64,000 nucleotides of DNA from Cytobacillus purgationiresistens (GTDB lineage Bacteria; Bacillota; Bacilli; Bacillales; Cytobacillaceae), in NCBI RefSeq assembly GCF_030813235.1, contig NZ_JAUSUB010000005.1:186001-250000 (forward strand), given 5' to 3'. The first letter of the stretch is position 1; the number at the start of each line of letters is the position of its first letter. Shown one piece after another: positions 8,847 through 18,244 of the stretch. The notes under the pieces were generated by a model. It did not search any database and had not been told where the DNA came from. It saw only the letters and a list, made by a program, of their open reading frames with translations. The translations under genes were made by a program, and so were the position numbers.

Positions 8847-9833
8847 TTACCCCTCCTTTACATGCCCCTTCGATGTGATTACTTTCTTTTTAGTCTTCCA
8901 ATTGGCATATTGCATCAATATAAAACCGACAATGCCGCGTGGTGAAAAAATGATTAATAACGTTAGAAGCGGTCCAAAAATAAGCATTCGGTAATCTTGT
9001 AGAAATTGCAGGTTTTGCGAAAGTAATACAATTAAGAATGTTCCGACAATTGGACCTGCAAATGTACCGATTCCTCCTACAATCATATAAGTAAGCAAAT
9101 CGAACGTAATCGTAGTATAAGCAATTTCCGGTCCAATGAATCGAATAAACCCTGCATACATCGCGCCCGCTAAACCAGCAAAAAACGTCGAAAGCACAAA
9201 AGATAGCAGTTTATTTTTCTTAGTTGAGATTCCCAGCGATAACGCCAGCTCCTCACTATTTCTTATCGCTATAAAGGTTCTGCCTGTTAATGAGTGAATA
9301 ATCCGGTAAATGACAAGTACAACAAGTAGAAATACGACCAAAGCAAAATAATATTGTGAGATTGGTGAAGTAAATGAGATAGGACCGATTGCCTCCGGTG
9401 CTGGGATACCAATTAAGCCACGCACACCCTCTGTTAAACTTTCCCACTTATCAATCACTAAATAAATGATATAACCAACGCATAAGGTATAAATCGCAAA
9501 GAAATGTTCCTTTGTCCTTAGTGCGAATAAGCCAACAACTAAACCGATGATCATCGTGATTAGAGGAGCTAACAAGAAAGCCATCCAAAAAGAAAATCCT
9601 GCTTTTACTGTAAGCAGACCTAATGCATATGCACCTATGGCAAAGAATCCACCATGAGCTAATGATAAGTAGCCAGTATAGCCTGCTAATAAATTCAACC
9701 CGTAAACAGCAATCGTCCAAATAAACGCGAGCGTTAAAATATGCAGATAGTATTGATTTTGAATCACGAATGGAAAAGCCGCTGCTAACAAGATTAGTAA
9801 AATAATAATGTTTCTCTTATTCAATAATTTCAT
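8847..9833 (-). CDS. livM: LIV-type ABC transporter permease LivM
   Basis: This 328-residue membrane permease of the HAAT importer has about ten hydrophobic segments. Family signatures are GYTGYLSLAHGGFFAIGAY near residue 50 and the cytoplasmic coupling region SEELALSLGISTKKNKLLSF, followed by FAGLAGAMYAG. It sits 3 bases after livH and 3 bases before livG, so the four transporter genes form one transcript. Confidence 0.93.
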   Translation of the reverse strand: MKLLNKRNIIILLILLAAAFPFVIQNQYYLHILTLAFIWTIAVYGLNLLAGYTGYLSLAHGGFFAIGAYALGLLTVKAGFSFWMAFLLAPLITMIIGLVVGLFALRTKEHFFAIYTLCVGYIIYLVIDKWESLTEGVRGLIGIPAPEAIGPISFTSPISQYYFALVVFLLVVLVIYRIIHSLTGRTFIAIRNSEELALSLGISTKKNKLLSFVLSTFFAGLAGAMYAGFIRFIGPEIAYTTITFDLLTYMIVGGIGTFAGPIVGTFLIVLLSQNLQFLQDYRMLIFGPLLTLLIIFSPRGIVGFILMQYANWKTKKKVITSKGHVKEG

Positions 9834-9836
9834 TCT

Positions 9837-10700
9837 CTACGCTCCCCCTTTGGAAAATATACCTTGGGGCTTGGCAGATAAAATAATAATGAGTAACACA
9901 AATGCAATTAAATCTTTATAATCACTAGAAATATAGGTAGCACCAATGCTCTCAGTAAATCCTAAAATATATCCGCCTAATATAGCACCTGGAATACTGC
10001 CCATTCCCCCTATAATGATAATAACAAAGGCTTTTAATATAACTAAATGACCCATACCCGGAAATACAAGATTAATTGGTGATGTTAATGAAGCTCCAAT
10101 TGCAGCAAGGGCGCCGGCTATGAAGAAAGTAAGAATGGCCACTTTATTTGTATTGATCCCTACGAGAGCTGCACCTTCACGGTTCTGAGCCATTGCAATG
10201 ATGGTGGAGCCGATAAAAGTTTTCTTTAAAAACCAGTACAGGAATATCATTACAGCAATTGCTGCTGCAACAATAATGATTCTTTGCAGCGTCAATGTTA
10301 AACCGAATACATTGACCACCTGCCCAAACGGTGTGGGCATTTGGCGATAATCAGCTCCCCATAGTAATTGGGCGAGCGCTTCCAAAAATAACAATATTCC
10401 AATAGCCGCTACCTTATCCTGAATTGGCGGGGAATGACGGAGAGGATGAAAAACAAGCCTCTCCATTAATACACTTAATACCCCTACAACAATAATCGAC
10501 ACAAGAATCGCAAGAATATAATGCAAGCCCGCGTTGGTCATCATGATTAGTGTTATATAGCCACCAACCATATATAACGCCCCATGAGCAAAGTTAGGGA
10601 TATGCAATATCCCATAAACCAATGTTAGCCCCAGGGCTACAAGACTATATACACTGCCAATCGTTAACCCGTTGAAAAGCTGCTGCAGCAATAATTCCAT
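9837..10700 (-). CDS. livH: LIV-type ABC transporter permease LivH
   Basis: This 287-residue permease, partner of LivM, has the LivH hallmarks GLTIGSVYSLVALGLTLVYG at the N-terminus, NFAHGALYMVGGY, and the coupling segment AQNREGAALVGINTNKVA. Eight or so membrane segments are visible. It is the first transporter gene, about 57 bases after the upstream acyl-CoA ligase, which suggests co-transcription of uptake and activation of the substrate. Confidence 0.93.
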   Translation of the reverse strand: MELLLQQLFNGLTIGSVYSLVALGLTLVYGILHIPNFAHGALYMVGGYITLIMMTNAGLHYILAILVSIIVVGVLSVLMERLVFHPLRHSPPIQDKVAAIGILLFLEALAQLLWGADYRQMPTPFGQVVNVFGLTLTLQRIIIVAAAIAVMIFLYWFLKKTFIGSTIIAMAQNREGAALVGINTNKVAILTFFIAGALAAIGASLTSPINLVFPGMGHLVILKAFVIIIIGGMGSIPGAILGGYILGFTESIGATYISSDYKDLIAFVLLIIILSAKPQGIFSKGGA

Positions 10701-10757
10701 TCTTTTTTCACCCCTTAATTATTCAGTTGCAATCTTTTATATGCAGGTATCTTTATG

Positions 10758-12437
10758 TTAAACCTCACTATGATTCACTACTTTCGCTTCTTCCTCCTCT
10801 TTTAGCTTGCGCCATAATATCTTTCCGCTGCTAGTCATTGGAAACTTGGTTCTGAACTCAATGACGCGAGGATATTTATAAGCCGCCATCTGTTTCTTAG
10901 ACCATTCTACTAATTCGGATTCATCAATCTTCCCATCATAATCTTCATTTAAGATAACAAAGGCTTTTACCGATTCTCCTTTTCTCTCGTCAGGAATGCC
11001 AACAACGCAAGCTTGCTGAACCGCTGGATGACGATATAGATGGGATTCTATTTCTGTTGGCCAAACTTTATAACCGGAGACATTGATCATCCGTTTCACG
11101 CGGTCAACAATGAAGAAATATCCCTCTTCATCACATCTTCCCATATCTCCCGTTCGGAAAAATCGTTTACCATCCAATTCAATAAAAGCGCTTTCATTTT
11201 CTTCATTCCTATTATAATAGCCCGTCATTACTTGATGTCCGTGTACAATAATTTCTCCCACTTCATTGACATCAAGCTCCTTCTTAGTAACCGGATCAAT
11301 TATTCTCGCATCCACATCAAAGAATGGAATGCCAAGACATTGCATTTTGGGTCGTTCTACAGGATTAGAATGCGTTTGGGCAATGGTTTCTGATAATCCA
11401 TAGCCTTCCAGGAAGGTTAAACCGGTTAACTGCTGAAGCTTTTCACCAACAGCTTCAGGTAGTGTCGCGCCTCCTCCCGAAATGCCAATAAGGGATGAAA
11501 CTTTATACGCATCCAACTTTGGATTAGATATAAAATCAATAATCATCGTACTAATAGCAATCCAGTTCGTACATTGCTGCTGATCAATTAAATCCAGAGC
11601 TGCCTGCCTGTTCCACCTTGTCATAATAACCATTGTTCCTCCCGTATAAATAGGAACATGCATGCTTTGCACCATTCCTGTTACATGGAAAAACGGCAAG
11701 GTTGATAAATGCACATTACTGGCAGACACTCTTCCCCATACTGCACCGCCAGCGACATTGGCTTGAACAGAACGATGGGTATGCATGCACCCTTTTGGCA
11801 GTCCAGTTGTTCCAGATGTATAAGGCAGAACGACAAGATCATTTGGGTGCGCGTTATAGGATTGTGGAACTTCATTTTTATCAATGCAGCTTTTCCATGA
11901 ATGAAGATGATCTTCATCCCATTTTTTTGGTAATTCTTTTACTTCTGCGGGTAATTCTATTTCGAAATCTTTGTCAATATAGTCTGAGTATGAGGCAATG
12001 AGGAGATTTTCCAATGTTGTCGTTTGGACGAGAGGCTGAATATTTGTGTATAATTCCTGACCAATAATTGCTGTTTTAATTTGGCAATCTTTAATATAAA
12101 ACTCCATTTCATGTGATAGCAGCATAGGATTAATTGGAACAACAACTGCTCCTGCCCTTGTAATGGCATAATAACTAATGATAAATTGAGGAGAATTTTG
12201 CATGAATAACAGAATTTTCTCATCCTTGATTATTTTAAGTTCATTTTGTAAATAGCCAGCAACGCTGTTTACTTCTTCAAGTAATTCACGATAGGTCATC
12301 TTCTTCCCATAAAAGAAAATCGCATTTTGATTAGGATAGCGGGCAGCGGTCACTTCTAAATTATTGTAAATAGAAGACTCTGGGACAATTAGCGTTTTTG
12401 GCAACCTTGGCCAATGTTCAAAATGACGAGTTTGCAT
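10758..12437 (-). CDS. AMP-binding acyl-CoA ligase
   Basis: This 559-residue ANL-superfamily ligase activates a carboxylic acid through an acyl-adenylate to its CoA thioester. The P-loop is YTSGTTGLPKG, the adenine-binding motif is GYGLSET, and the hinge/C-terminal motifs are FFRTGDMGRCDEEGYFFI, VDRVKRMINVSGYKVWP and the catalytic lysine region SSGKILWRKL. An AAGGGGGA ribosome binding site precedes the ATG. It lies between the PaaG-like hydratase and livH. The annotation as fatty acyl-CoA ligase is by family; chain length or aromatic preference cannot be told. Confidence 0.9.
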   Translation of the reverse strand: MQTRHFEHWPRLPKTLIVPESSIYNNLEVTAARYPNQNAIFFYGKKMTYRELLEEVNSVAGYLQNELKIIKDEKILLFMQNSPQFIISYYAITRAGAVVVPINPMLLSHEMEFYIKDCQIKTAIIGQELYTNIQPLVQTTTLENLLIASYSDYIDKDFEIELPAEVKELPKKWDEDHLHSWKSCIDKNEVPQSYNAHPNDLVVLPYTSGTTGLPKGCMHTHRSVQANVAGGAVWGRVSASNVHLSTLPFFHVTGMVQSMHVPIYTGGTMVIMTRWNRQAALDLIDQQQCTNWIAISTMIIDFISNPKLDAYKVSSLIGISGGGATLPEAVGEKLQQLTGLTFLEGYGLSETIAQTHSNPVERPKMQCLGIPFFDVDARIIDPVTKKELDVNEVGEIIVHGHQVMTGYYNRNEENESAFIELDGKRFFRTGDMGRCDEEGYFFIVDRVKRMINVSGYKVWPTEIESHLYRHPAVQQACVVGIPDERKGESVKAFVILNEDYDGKIDESELVEWSKKQMAAYKYPRVIEFRTKFPMTSSGKILWRKLKEEEEAKVVNHSEV

Positions 12438-12540
12438 GAATATCCCCCTTAATTTCTTATTAAATTAAGCTCTACCCTAGCATGAATGCAGGCTGGTTCA
12501 AAGTTGGGGGAACAGCTCCCCCAACATAAATCCTCTCGTA

Positions 12541-13323
12541 TTAACTGTTAAACCTTGGCTCTCTTTTCTCTTTAAACGCCAGCACTCCTTCATGATGATC
12601 ATTTGTAGTAACCATTGTTGCTTGGGTAATCCGTTCTTGCTCAAGCACTTCCTCAAGTGTTGAATTAAGCGATTGATTGGCAATTTTTTTAATAAATCCA
12701 TATGAAAGACATGGCCCTGCAGCTAGTTTCTGTGCATATGCTTCAACTTTTTGTTCAAATTCATTCTTCTTATAGATGTGATTCACAATGCCGAGGTCAT
12801 GGGCTTTTTCGACTGATAGCGGTTCAGCATTAAAGAATAGCTCTTTTGCTTTATTCAATCCGATTAATCTTGGCAGAAAATACAGCCCGCCGCCATCAGA
12901 AATTAAGCCTACCTTGGAAAAACTTAGAATAAACTTTGAATTTTCTTCAGCCAATATGAGATCACTTGCTAAGGCGAGATTAAATCCTGCTCCGGCAGCA
13001 TATCCGTGCACAGCGGCTATAATTGGTTTTTCTAAACTGTCCATCATTACAATCAATTCATTCAATTTGCCTATATGCTCATAGGTCGCAAGGGGGCTGC
13101 CGCTGCCCATACGTTTAACATCACCGCCTGCACTGAATGCCCTTCCGGCTCCTTTTAAAATAATCACACGGATGCTTTGATCTGCTTTTGCTTTTGTTAA
13201 TGAATCCTTTAATCCTTGGATAATTTCAGCACTGAAGGAATTTAAGCTTTCAGGCCTATTTAATGTTAAAGTCATAACACCCGTTTTTACATCGATTAAT
13301 AAATCATTTGCAATTGATTCCAT
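12541..13323 (-). CDS. Enoyl-CoA hydratase/isomerase (PaaG-like crotonase)
   Basis: This 260-residue crotonase-fold enzyme acts on enoyl-CoA esters. The oxyanion-hole segments are RAFSAGGDVKRM and HGYAAGAGFNLALASDL. The second catalytic region reads GLISDGGGLYFLPRLIG, with an aspartate where classic hydratases have the Glu/Gly pair. That form is typical of the PaaG-type group, which often isomerises enoyl-CoAs. A GAGGAGTG ribosome binding site precedes the ATG. It is 17 bases after comB and about 100 bases before the ligase, within the same block. Confidence 0.9.
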   Translation of the reverse strand: MESIANDLLIDVKTGVMTLTLNRPESLNSFSAEIIQGLKDSLTKAKADQSIRVIILKGAGRAFSAGGDVKRMGSGSPLATYEHIGKLNELIVMMDSLEKPIIAAVHGYAAGAGFNLALASDLILAEENSKFILSFSKVGLISDGGGLYFLPRLIGLNKAKELFFNAEPLSVEKAHDLGIVNHIYKKNEFEQKVEAYAQKLAAGPCLSYGFIKKIANQSLNSTLEEVLEQERITQATMVTTNDHHEGVLAFKEKREPRFNS

Positions 13324-13340
13324 TTCTCAACACTCCTCTT

Positions 13341-14075
13341 TTATTTATCAATAACCACCATACCGTTTTCTTTGACAACCGGAGAAATATTATAAATGTC
13401 CCTTGATGCAACAAAAGCAACTTCATCATCCATACCATATTTAGAGAGCATTCTTCCTACACGCGAGGCTTTTAGAAGCTCTTCACCTCTATCTGCTGCT
13501 CCTTTGAAAAACTGGTGTGCTGCTAGAGCAGAGTCAGTCAATTCCCAGCTATGATCTGATTGTCTCAATAGGCATTCAATATAATATCCAACACCATAAA
13601 AGTCCTCAAGATTAAAGGAACCAGATGATCCAGAGCAAACGAGCACTATCGTTTCATCCGTATGTTGTTCAAGCACTTGCTTCGCCGAAAACGCCGCATT
13701 TAATAGAGACGCAACAAATACCTGTTTCGCTTCAATGGCATTTCTAATAGCCACCGTTCCATTTGTTGTCGATAAGATGACAGTTTTTTCTTTTACAACA
13801 CCTTTTAGTTCTTGTGGGTGGGGAGAGTGAAAGCCTTCTATCGTTAAACCTTGATACTCACCAACTAATAGGTAGGATTCTTTCTCTCTGCTCTCTGCTT
13901 CTAATAGAGCTGCCTCCCCATTCAAAACAGGAAGTACTTCCTTTGCTCCATTTTTCAAAACAGAAGTGATCACAGAGGTAGCCATCAAAATATCAAATAC
14001 AACGACCAGTTTATTTTCATTCAGCTTTTCCTTATTTAAATCTTCCTTGCATAATATAACATGCAGTTTCCCCAT
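13341..14075 (-). CDS. comB: 2-phosphosulfolactate phosphatase (ComB) family protein
   Basis: This 244-residue protein is a ComB-family phosphatase. In methanogens ComB removes phosphate from 2-phosphosulfolactate in coenzyme M synthesis. The family core VVVFDILMATSVITS near residue 23 and LSTTNGTVAI are present, and the length is normal. Its place is odd: it lies between a PaaG-like hydratase (17 bases) and an APH-fold kinase (22 bases) inside an acyl-CoA degradation operon, where no other coenzyme M or sulfolactate gene is seen. It may act on a phosphorylated hydroxyacid made by the kinase, which is inference only. Confidence 0.82.
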   Translation of the reverse strand: MGKLHVILCKEDLNKEKLNENKLVVVFDILMATSVITSVLKNGAKEVLPVLNGEAALLEAESREKESYLLVGEYQGLTIEGFHSPHPQELKGVVKEKTVILSTTNGTVAIRNAIEAKQVFVASLLNAAFSAKQVLEQHTDETIVLVCSGSSGSFNLEDFYGVGYYIECLLRQSDHSWELTDSALAAHQFFKGAADRGEELLKASRVGRMLSKYGMDDEVAFVASRDIYNISPVVKENGMVVIDK

Positions 14076-14097
14076 TTTCGCACCTCATTAAAGTGAA

Positions 14098-15159
14098 CTA
14101 ATCCTGTCTTTTTCGAGACGTCTCCAGTGCATATTGAATTAAATTATTTACATATACATTTAACTCAGCAAAGCGTTCATCCACTGTTTGCCCTTTCTTC
14201 CAGCGGTAATAGATTTGCTGGCAAATAACAGCCAATTTAAAATAGGCGAACGTTAAATAAAAATGGATATTCGAAACATCCCTGCCGCTTTTCTCTGCAT
14301 ATGCAGCGATAAACTCCTGCCTTGTAATAAAACCTGGCAAGGCCGTGATGGGTGCATCGCCTAACCCCTTTTTTAATAAATCAGAATCGTTCGCTTCGGT
14401 CCAATAGCTTAAAGCGCAGCCTAAATCTGCAAGAGGGTCGCCAACAGTTGTCATTTCCCAGTCAAAGAGACCTACAAGCTTTGTAAAATCACTATTGAAC
14501 ATTGAATTATTTAATTTAAAATCATAATGAATTATTGAGGGCTCTTGAGAATGTGGGATATGCCCTGTCATCCATTTTGTTAATTCATCCAAACCATAAA
14601 TCTCTTCGGTTTTTGACCTTTCGTACCTTTTAATCCAGCCATGCACCTGTCTTTCTAAAAACCCTTCAGGCTTTGTCATTTCTGTTAATTTTGTAGCCTT
14701 ATAATCGATTTGGTGCAAGTTTACTAACGTATCGACCATATTATATGAGATGAGCTTACCTAATTCTTTTGTCGGCTTTATCCCTTCAGGAAATTCAGTG
14801 TCTATGACGACTCCTTTTTTCCTTTCCATAATAAAAAATGGCGCACCGATTAAGTCTTCATTTCCAAACACAATTGGCTTAGGTGCTGGAGGAAAAAACG
14901 GATGGATTTCTTGTAAAATAGTAAACTCTCTTTCCATGTCATGTGCTTTAGGAGCCACTGGGCCAAGCGGAGGTCTTCTTAAGACCGCTTCCCATTCTCC
15001 CATATTCAATTGATATGTTAAGTTTGATCGTCCAGCACTAAATTGTTCAACTGTTAGTGTCTCTTCAGGCAATCCTTCAACTTGATCTCTCAAGAAGGAT
15101 TCAATTTTCTTGAGGTCTAGCTCTTCGCCTTTTCGAATTGGAATCGTATCGGAAGTCAT
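14098..15159 (-). CDS. APH-fold phosphotransferase (ACAD10/11 kinase-domain / LvaA-like)
   Basis: This 353-residue kinase has the aminoglycoside phosphotransferase fold. Its catalytic loop is IIHYDFKLNNSMF, followed by the metal-binding LVGLFDWEMTTVGDPLADLG. The N-terminal AGRSNLTYQLNMG and EAVLRRPPLGPVAPKAHDMERE are characteristic of the subgroup that forms the N-terminal domain of ACAD10/ACAD11 and includes LvaA, which phosphorylates 4-hydroxyacyl-CoA. The ACAD10/11-like dehydrogenase is encoded in the same block (18245-19450). An antibiotic target is therefore unlikely. An AGGAGG ribosome binding site precedes the ATG. Confidence 0.86.
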   Translation of the reverse strand: MTSDTIPIRKGEELDLKKIESFLRDQVEGLPEETLTVEQFSAGRSNLTYQLNMGEWEAVLRRPPLGPVAPKAHDMEREFTILQEIHPFFPPAPKPIVFGNEDLIGAPFFIMERKKGVVIDTEFPEGIKPTKELGKLISYNMVDTLVNLHQIDYKATKLTEMTKPEGFLERQVHGWIKRYERSKTEEIYGLDELTKWMTGHIPHSQEPSIIHYDFKLNNSMFNSDFTKLVGLFDWEMTTVGDPLADLGCALSYWTEANDSDLLKKGLGDAPITALPGFITRQEFIAAYAEKSGRDVSNIHFYLTFAYFKLAVICQQIYYRWKKGQTVDERFAELNVYVNNLIQYALETSRKRQD

Positions 15160-15179
15160 ATTATCCTCCTGTAAAAATA

Positions 15180-15593
15180 TTATGATTGTTGTAGAGGAGC
15201 ATATCTTTCAAGATTCTCTTTTAACTTCTCCGGAATTTGAATGGATTTTTGTTCTATAAAGTTAAAGCAAACAGTAACACAGCTCGCTTTAGCGATGACT
15301 TTACCGCTGCCTGTCTCTGTAAGGATATGGCTTAAGCTAAAGCTCTTATTCCCAATGTCACTCACTTCAGTTACTACATGCAATGTTTGACCTGCGTAGG
15401 CCGGCTCTATATAGTCGCATTTGATAGAGGCAAGAATCATACTGAATGCAGAGTTTCTTTCAGGAAAAACTTGATGAAAAAATTTCGTTCTAGCTTCCTC
15501 AAAATATAGGAAATAACTCGTATTATTTACATGTCCGACCGCATCTGTTTCACTAAATCGAACAAATACGTCAATTTCATGAGATGATGACAT
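15180..15593 (-). CDS. Acyl-CoA thioesterase (4HBT hot-dog family)
   Basis: This 137-residue single hot-dog-domain thioesterase is of the 4-hydroxybenzoyl-CoA thioesterase/YbgC type. The active-site segment RFSETDAVGHVNNTSYFLYFEEAR carries the catalytic aspartate and the HVNN motif. It hydrolyses acyl-CoA esters and may relieve trapped CoA intermediates in the pathway. It lies 20 bases after tetR and 20 bases before the kinase gene. Confidence 0.88.
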   Translation of the reverse strand: MSSSHEIDVFVRFSETDAVGHVNNTSYFLYFEEARTKFFHQVFPERNSAFSMILASIKCDYIEPAYAGQTLHVVTEVSDIGNKSFSLSHILTETGSGKVIAKASCVTVCFNFIEQKSIQIPEKLKENLERYAPLQQS

Positions 15594-15613
15594 AATCCAT
15601 TCCCCTTACTGAT

Positions 15614-16180
15614 TTAATCTTTATTAATTCCACTCAGAATCATCTCCATATAAAGTTCAGAGAGTTCATAATCCGAAATTTCACCATCTGGTTTGAACCA
15701 GTAGTAATTTCGATTTAACATTCCAAGGATAGCGAAGGCCAAAATATCCGTCCTTATATTATCTTTAAATTCTTCGGCTTTTTTTCCTTCATCTAATATC
15801 TGCTCAAAGATGATACGGAATTCTTTACGTTTTTGTTTGATCTGGTTTACATGATTTTCATTTAAATGTCTCATTTCTCTAAAGACAATACGGGCATCCT
15901 TACCCTTCGTTTCAATTTTACTATTTATAAGGTAGATCACTTTAAACAGCTTATCTTTATACGTCGATTGATTGTCTTTATATATTACTTGCTGCTCTTC
16001 CAGCAAACCCTCTAAATAAGCTAAATGAATATCCCTCAAAACCTCTTGTTTACTATCAAAGTAATAGTAGAATGTCCCCTTGGTTACACCGATCTTATCG
16101 ACAATATCTTGAATGGACGTTTCTTTGAATCCTTTGGCGTCAAATAAGTCTATGCTTTCCTTCAGTATTTTCTGCTTCAT
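15614..16180 (-). CDS. TetR/AcrR family transcriptional regulator
   Basis: This 188-residue TetR-family repressor has its N-terminal helix-turn-helix at residues 1-50: KGFKETSIQDIVDKIGVTKGTFYYYFDSKQEVL is the classic form. The C-terminal ligand domain is helical and divergent. It is encoded inside the catabolic block between the thiolase and the thioesterase, with an AGGAGG ribosome binding site. It is the best candidate to bind the two similar 18-bp palindromes at 22507 and 24156 and to respond to an acyl-CoA, as FadR/PsrA-type TetR proteins do. The ligand is inferred. Confidence 0.9.
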   Translation of the reverse strand: MKQKILKESIDLFDAKGFKETSIQDIVDKIGVTKGTFYYYFDSKQEVLRDIHLAYLEGLLEEQQVIYKDNQSTYKDKLFKVIYLINSKIETKGKDARIVFREMRHLNENHVNQIKQKRKEFRIIFEQILDEGKKAEEFKDNIRTDILAFAILGMLNRNYYWFKPDGEISDYELSELYMEMILSGINKD

Positions 16181-16249
16181 ATTTGCTGAGCCTCCTAACT
16201 ACCCATTAGCAATCCAGTTCGATGATAGATATTGTCGACGATGTAAAGT

Positions 16250-17425
16250 TTAAATAGCTTCTCTTTCAATAATGACTGCAATTCCCTGGCCACCACCGAT
16301 ACAGGCAGTTATAAGCGCATATTTTCCATTCGTTCTTTTAAGCTCATATGCCGCCTTTGTAATCAAAATTGCACCAGTAGCACCAAGTGGATGACCGTGA
16401 GCAATCGCTCCGCCATTTACATTTAATTTTTCTTGGGCAAAATTCAGCTCCCGATCACAAGCAATAACTTGTGAAGCAAAAGCTTCATTCAATTCTACTA
16501 AGTCGATTTCATCAAGAGTAAGCTGGGATTTCTCTAAAAGTTGTTTTACAGCAGGGACCGGGCCAATCCCCATAATATTTGGATCAACCCCAGCAATCGC
16601 TGATTCACGTATGACCGCCAGCGGTTGAAGCCCCAGGCTATCAGCCTTTTCACGTGACATAATCACTAATGCTGCAGCAGCATCATTAAGCCCTGAACTA
16701 TTACCGGCAGTGACGGAGCCATTTTGAACAAAGGCTGCAGGCAGGTTATTTAATGTTTCAATAGTTGTTTGCGGACGTGGGTGCTCATCTCTAGAAAAAA
16801 CAACAGGTTCACCTTTTCTAACAGGTATGAAGATCGGCACGATTTGCTCATCGAATCGCCCTTCTTCCATAGCAGTTGCCATCCGCTGTTGACTACGAAG
16901 AGAAAATGCATCCTGTTCTTCTCTCGTAATATTATATTTTTCAACTAGGTTCTCAGCAGTAATACCCATTGGCGGGTCGCCAACTTCTTTCGGAGATAGC
17001 TGAGATTTTCTGAATTTAGGCAAGCCGGGACTATAAGCTTTTTCCGCTCGCTCCATTAGATAAGGCGCACGGCTCATGCTCTCAGTTCCACCAGCTATAT
17101 AAACATCTCCTGCACCAGAAGCAATAGCCTGTGCTGCAAGTACAACCGCGTTAATGCCAGAGCCGCATTGACGATCAATCGTTAATCCAGGCAAATTCAC
17201 TGATAGACCTGTTTCCAATGCTGTTAATCTAGCAATATTTCCGCCTCCGCTTAAAACATTGCCAAATATGACATCGTCAATCTCTTCAGCATTAATATTT
17301 GCTCTTTTTACTGCTTCTTTCACAACCTCAGCTCCGAAAACATGAGCAGGGACAGACGCTAATGCCCCTCCTTGCCTCGCAATCGGCGTTCTGACGGCCG
17401 AAACAATCACTGCATCTCTATTCAT
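16250..17425 (-). CDS. Acetyl-CoA acetyltransferase / 3-ketoacyl-CoA thiolase
   Basis: This 391-residue thiolase has the nucleophilic cysteine at residue 87 (DRQCGSGINA), the NEAFA motif, the histidine motif GGAIAHGHPLGATGA, and the second cysteine in ITACIGGGQGIA. Its length is normal. It cleaves 3-ketoacyl-CoA to acetyl-CoA (or propionyl-CoA) plus a shortened acyl-CoA at the end of each beta-oxidation round. It follows the SDR gene by 21 bases with an AAGGAGG ribosome binding site. Confidence 0.93.
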   Translation of the reverse strand: MNRDAVIVSAVRTPIARQGGALASVPAHVFGAEVVKEAVKRANINAEEIDDVIFGNVLSGGGNIARLTALETGLSVNLPGLTIDRQCGSGINAVVLAAQAIASGAGDVYIAGGTESMSRAPYLMERAEKAYSPGLPKFRKSQLSPKEVGDPPMGITAENLVEKYNITREEQDAFSLRSQQRMATAMEEGRFDEQIVPIFIPVRKGEPVVFSRDEHPRPQTTIETLNNLPAAFVQNGSVTAGNSSGLNDAAAALVIMSREKADSLGLQPLAVIRESAIAGVDPNIMGIGPVPAVKQLLEKSQLTLDEIDLVELNEAFASQVIACDRELNFAQEKLNVNGGAIAHGHPLGATGAILITKAAYELKRTNGKYALITACIGGGQGIAVIIEREAI

Positions 17426-17446
17426 AAAATTAACCTCCTTCTTTAA

Positions 17447-18220
17447 TCAATTTGCTATTGATCCTCCATCCACAACGATTGTCTCTCCAGTAATAAAATC
17501 AGAAGCTGCACATGCTAAGAATAGCGCTACACCTTTTAGATCTGTATCGGAACCAAACTTCCGCAATGGCGTCCCTTGCAAAAACTTATCTCCGCTTTTT
17601 TCTATTAGAACCTTTGACATTTTTGTCGGGAAGAAGCCTGGTGCTATTGCATTCACATAGATGCCCCGCGGTCCCCATTTAACGGCGAGATCTCTTGTAA
17701 AAGAGATGACGCCGCCTTTGCTGGCGTTATACCCAATCGCATCCATTACGTCAGGATTTGACCCTTTTAAGCCAGCAACGGACGCAATATTAATGATTTT
17801 CCCATACTCTTGTTCCAACATGACTTTCCCGGCAGCCTGTGACATTAAAAACGTACCAAATACATTAACATTCAATACCTTTTGAAAGGCTTCTAACGGC
17901 ATGTCTTCAGCTGGTGCTCCCCAAGTAGCGCCGCTATTATTTACAAGGATGTCAATCTTGCCAAACTTCTCAACCGTTTGCTGAATGACGGCGTTGACCT
18001 CTTCTGGGTTTGTAATATCACATTGTAATGCAAGTGTTTCCACGCCAAGCTTTTTCAACTTCTCGCTGACTTCTTCACAGTTTTCTTTTTTCCTCGAGCA
18101 GAGAACAACATTTGCACCAGCTTCTGCAAACCCCTCTGCTATTTGTTCACCCAGACCGCGTCCCCCACCAGTAACAATCGCCGTTTTGCCTGTCAAATCA
18201 AATAATTCTTTTACATGCAT
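17447..18220 (-). CDS. SDR-family dehydrogenase
   Basis: This 257-residue short-chain dehydrogenase has the cofactor motif TGGGRGLG near residue 17, NNSG, and the catalytic YNASK, and it ends in the canonical VDGGSIAN. It is a close paralog of the interrupted gene at 4283-5056: same length, a nearly identical N-terminus and the same VNAIAPGFFPTKMS-type loop. It probably oxidises a hydroxyacyl-CoA or related alcohol. It lies 24 bases from the ACAD10/11-like gene, which is also the LvaC/LvaD-type pairing. Confidence 0.91.
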   Translation of the reverse strand: MHVKELFDLTGKTAIVTGGGRGLGEQIAEGFAEAGANVVLCSRKKENCEEVSEKLKKLGVETLALQCDITNPEEVNAVIQQTVEKFGKIDILVNNSGATWGAPAEDMPLEAFQKVLNVNVFGTFLMSQAAGKVMLEQEYGKIINIASVAGLKGSNPDVMDAIGYNASKGGVISFTRDLAVKWGPRGIYVNAIAPGFFPTKMSKVLIEKSGDKFLQGTPLRKFGSDTDLKGVALFLACAASDFITGETIVVDGGSIAN

Positions 18221-18244
18221 AAACGATTCACCTCCAGATTATTT

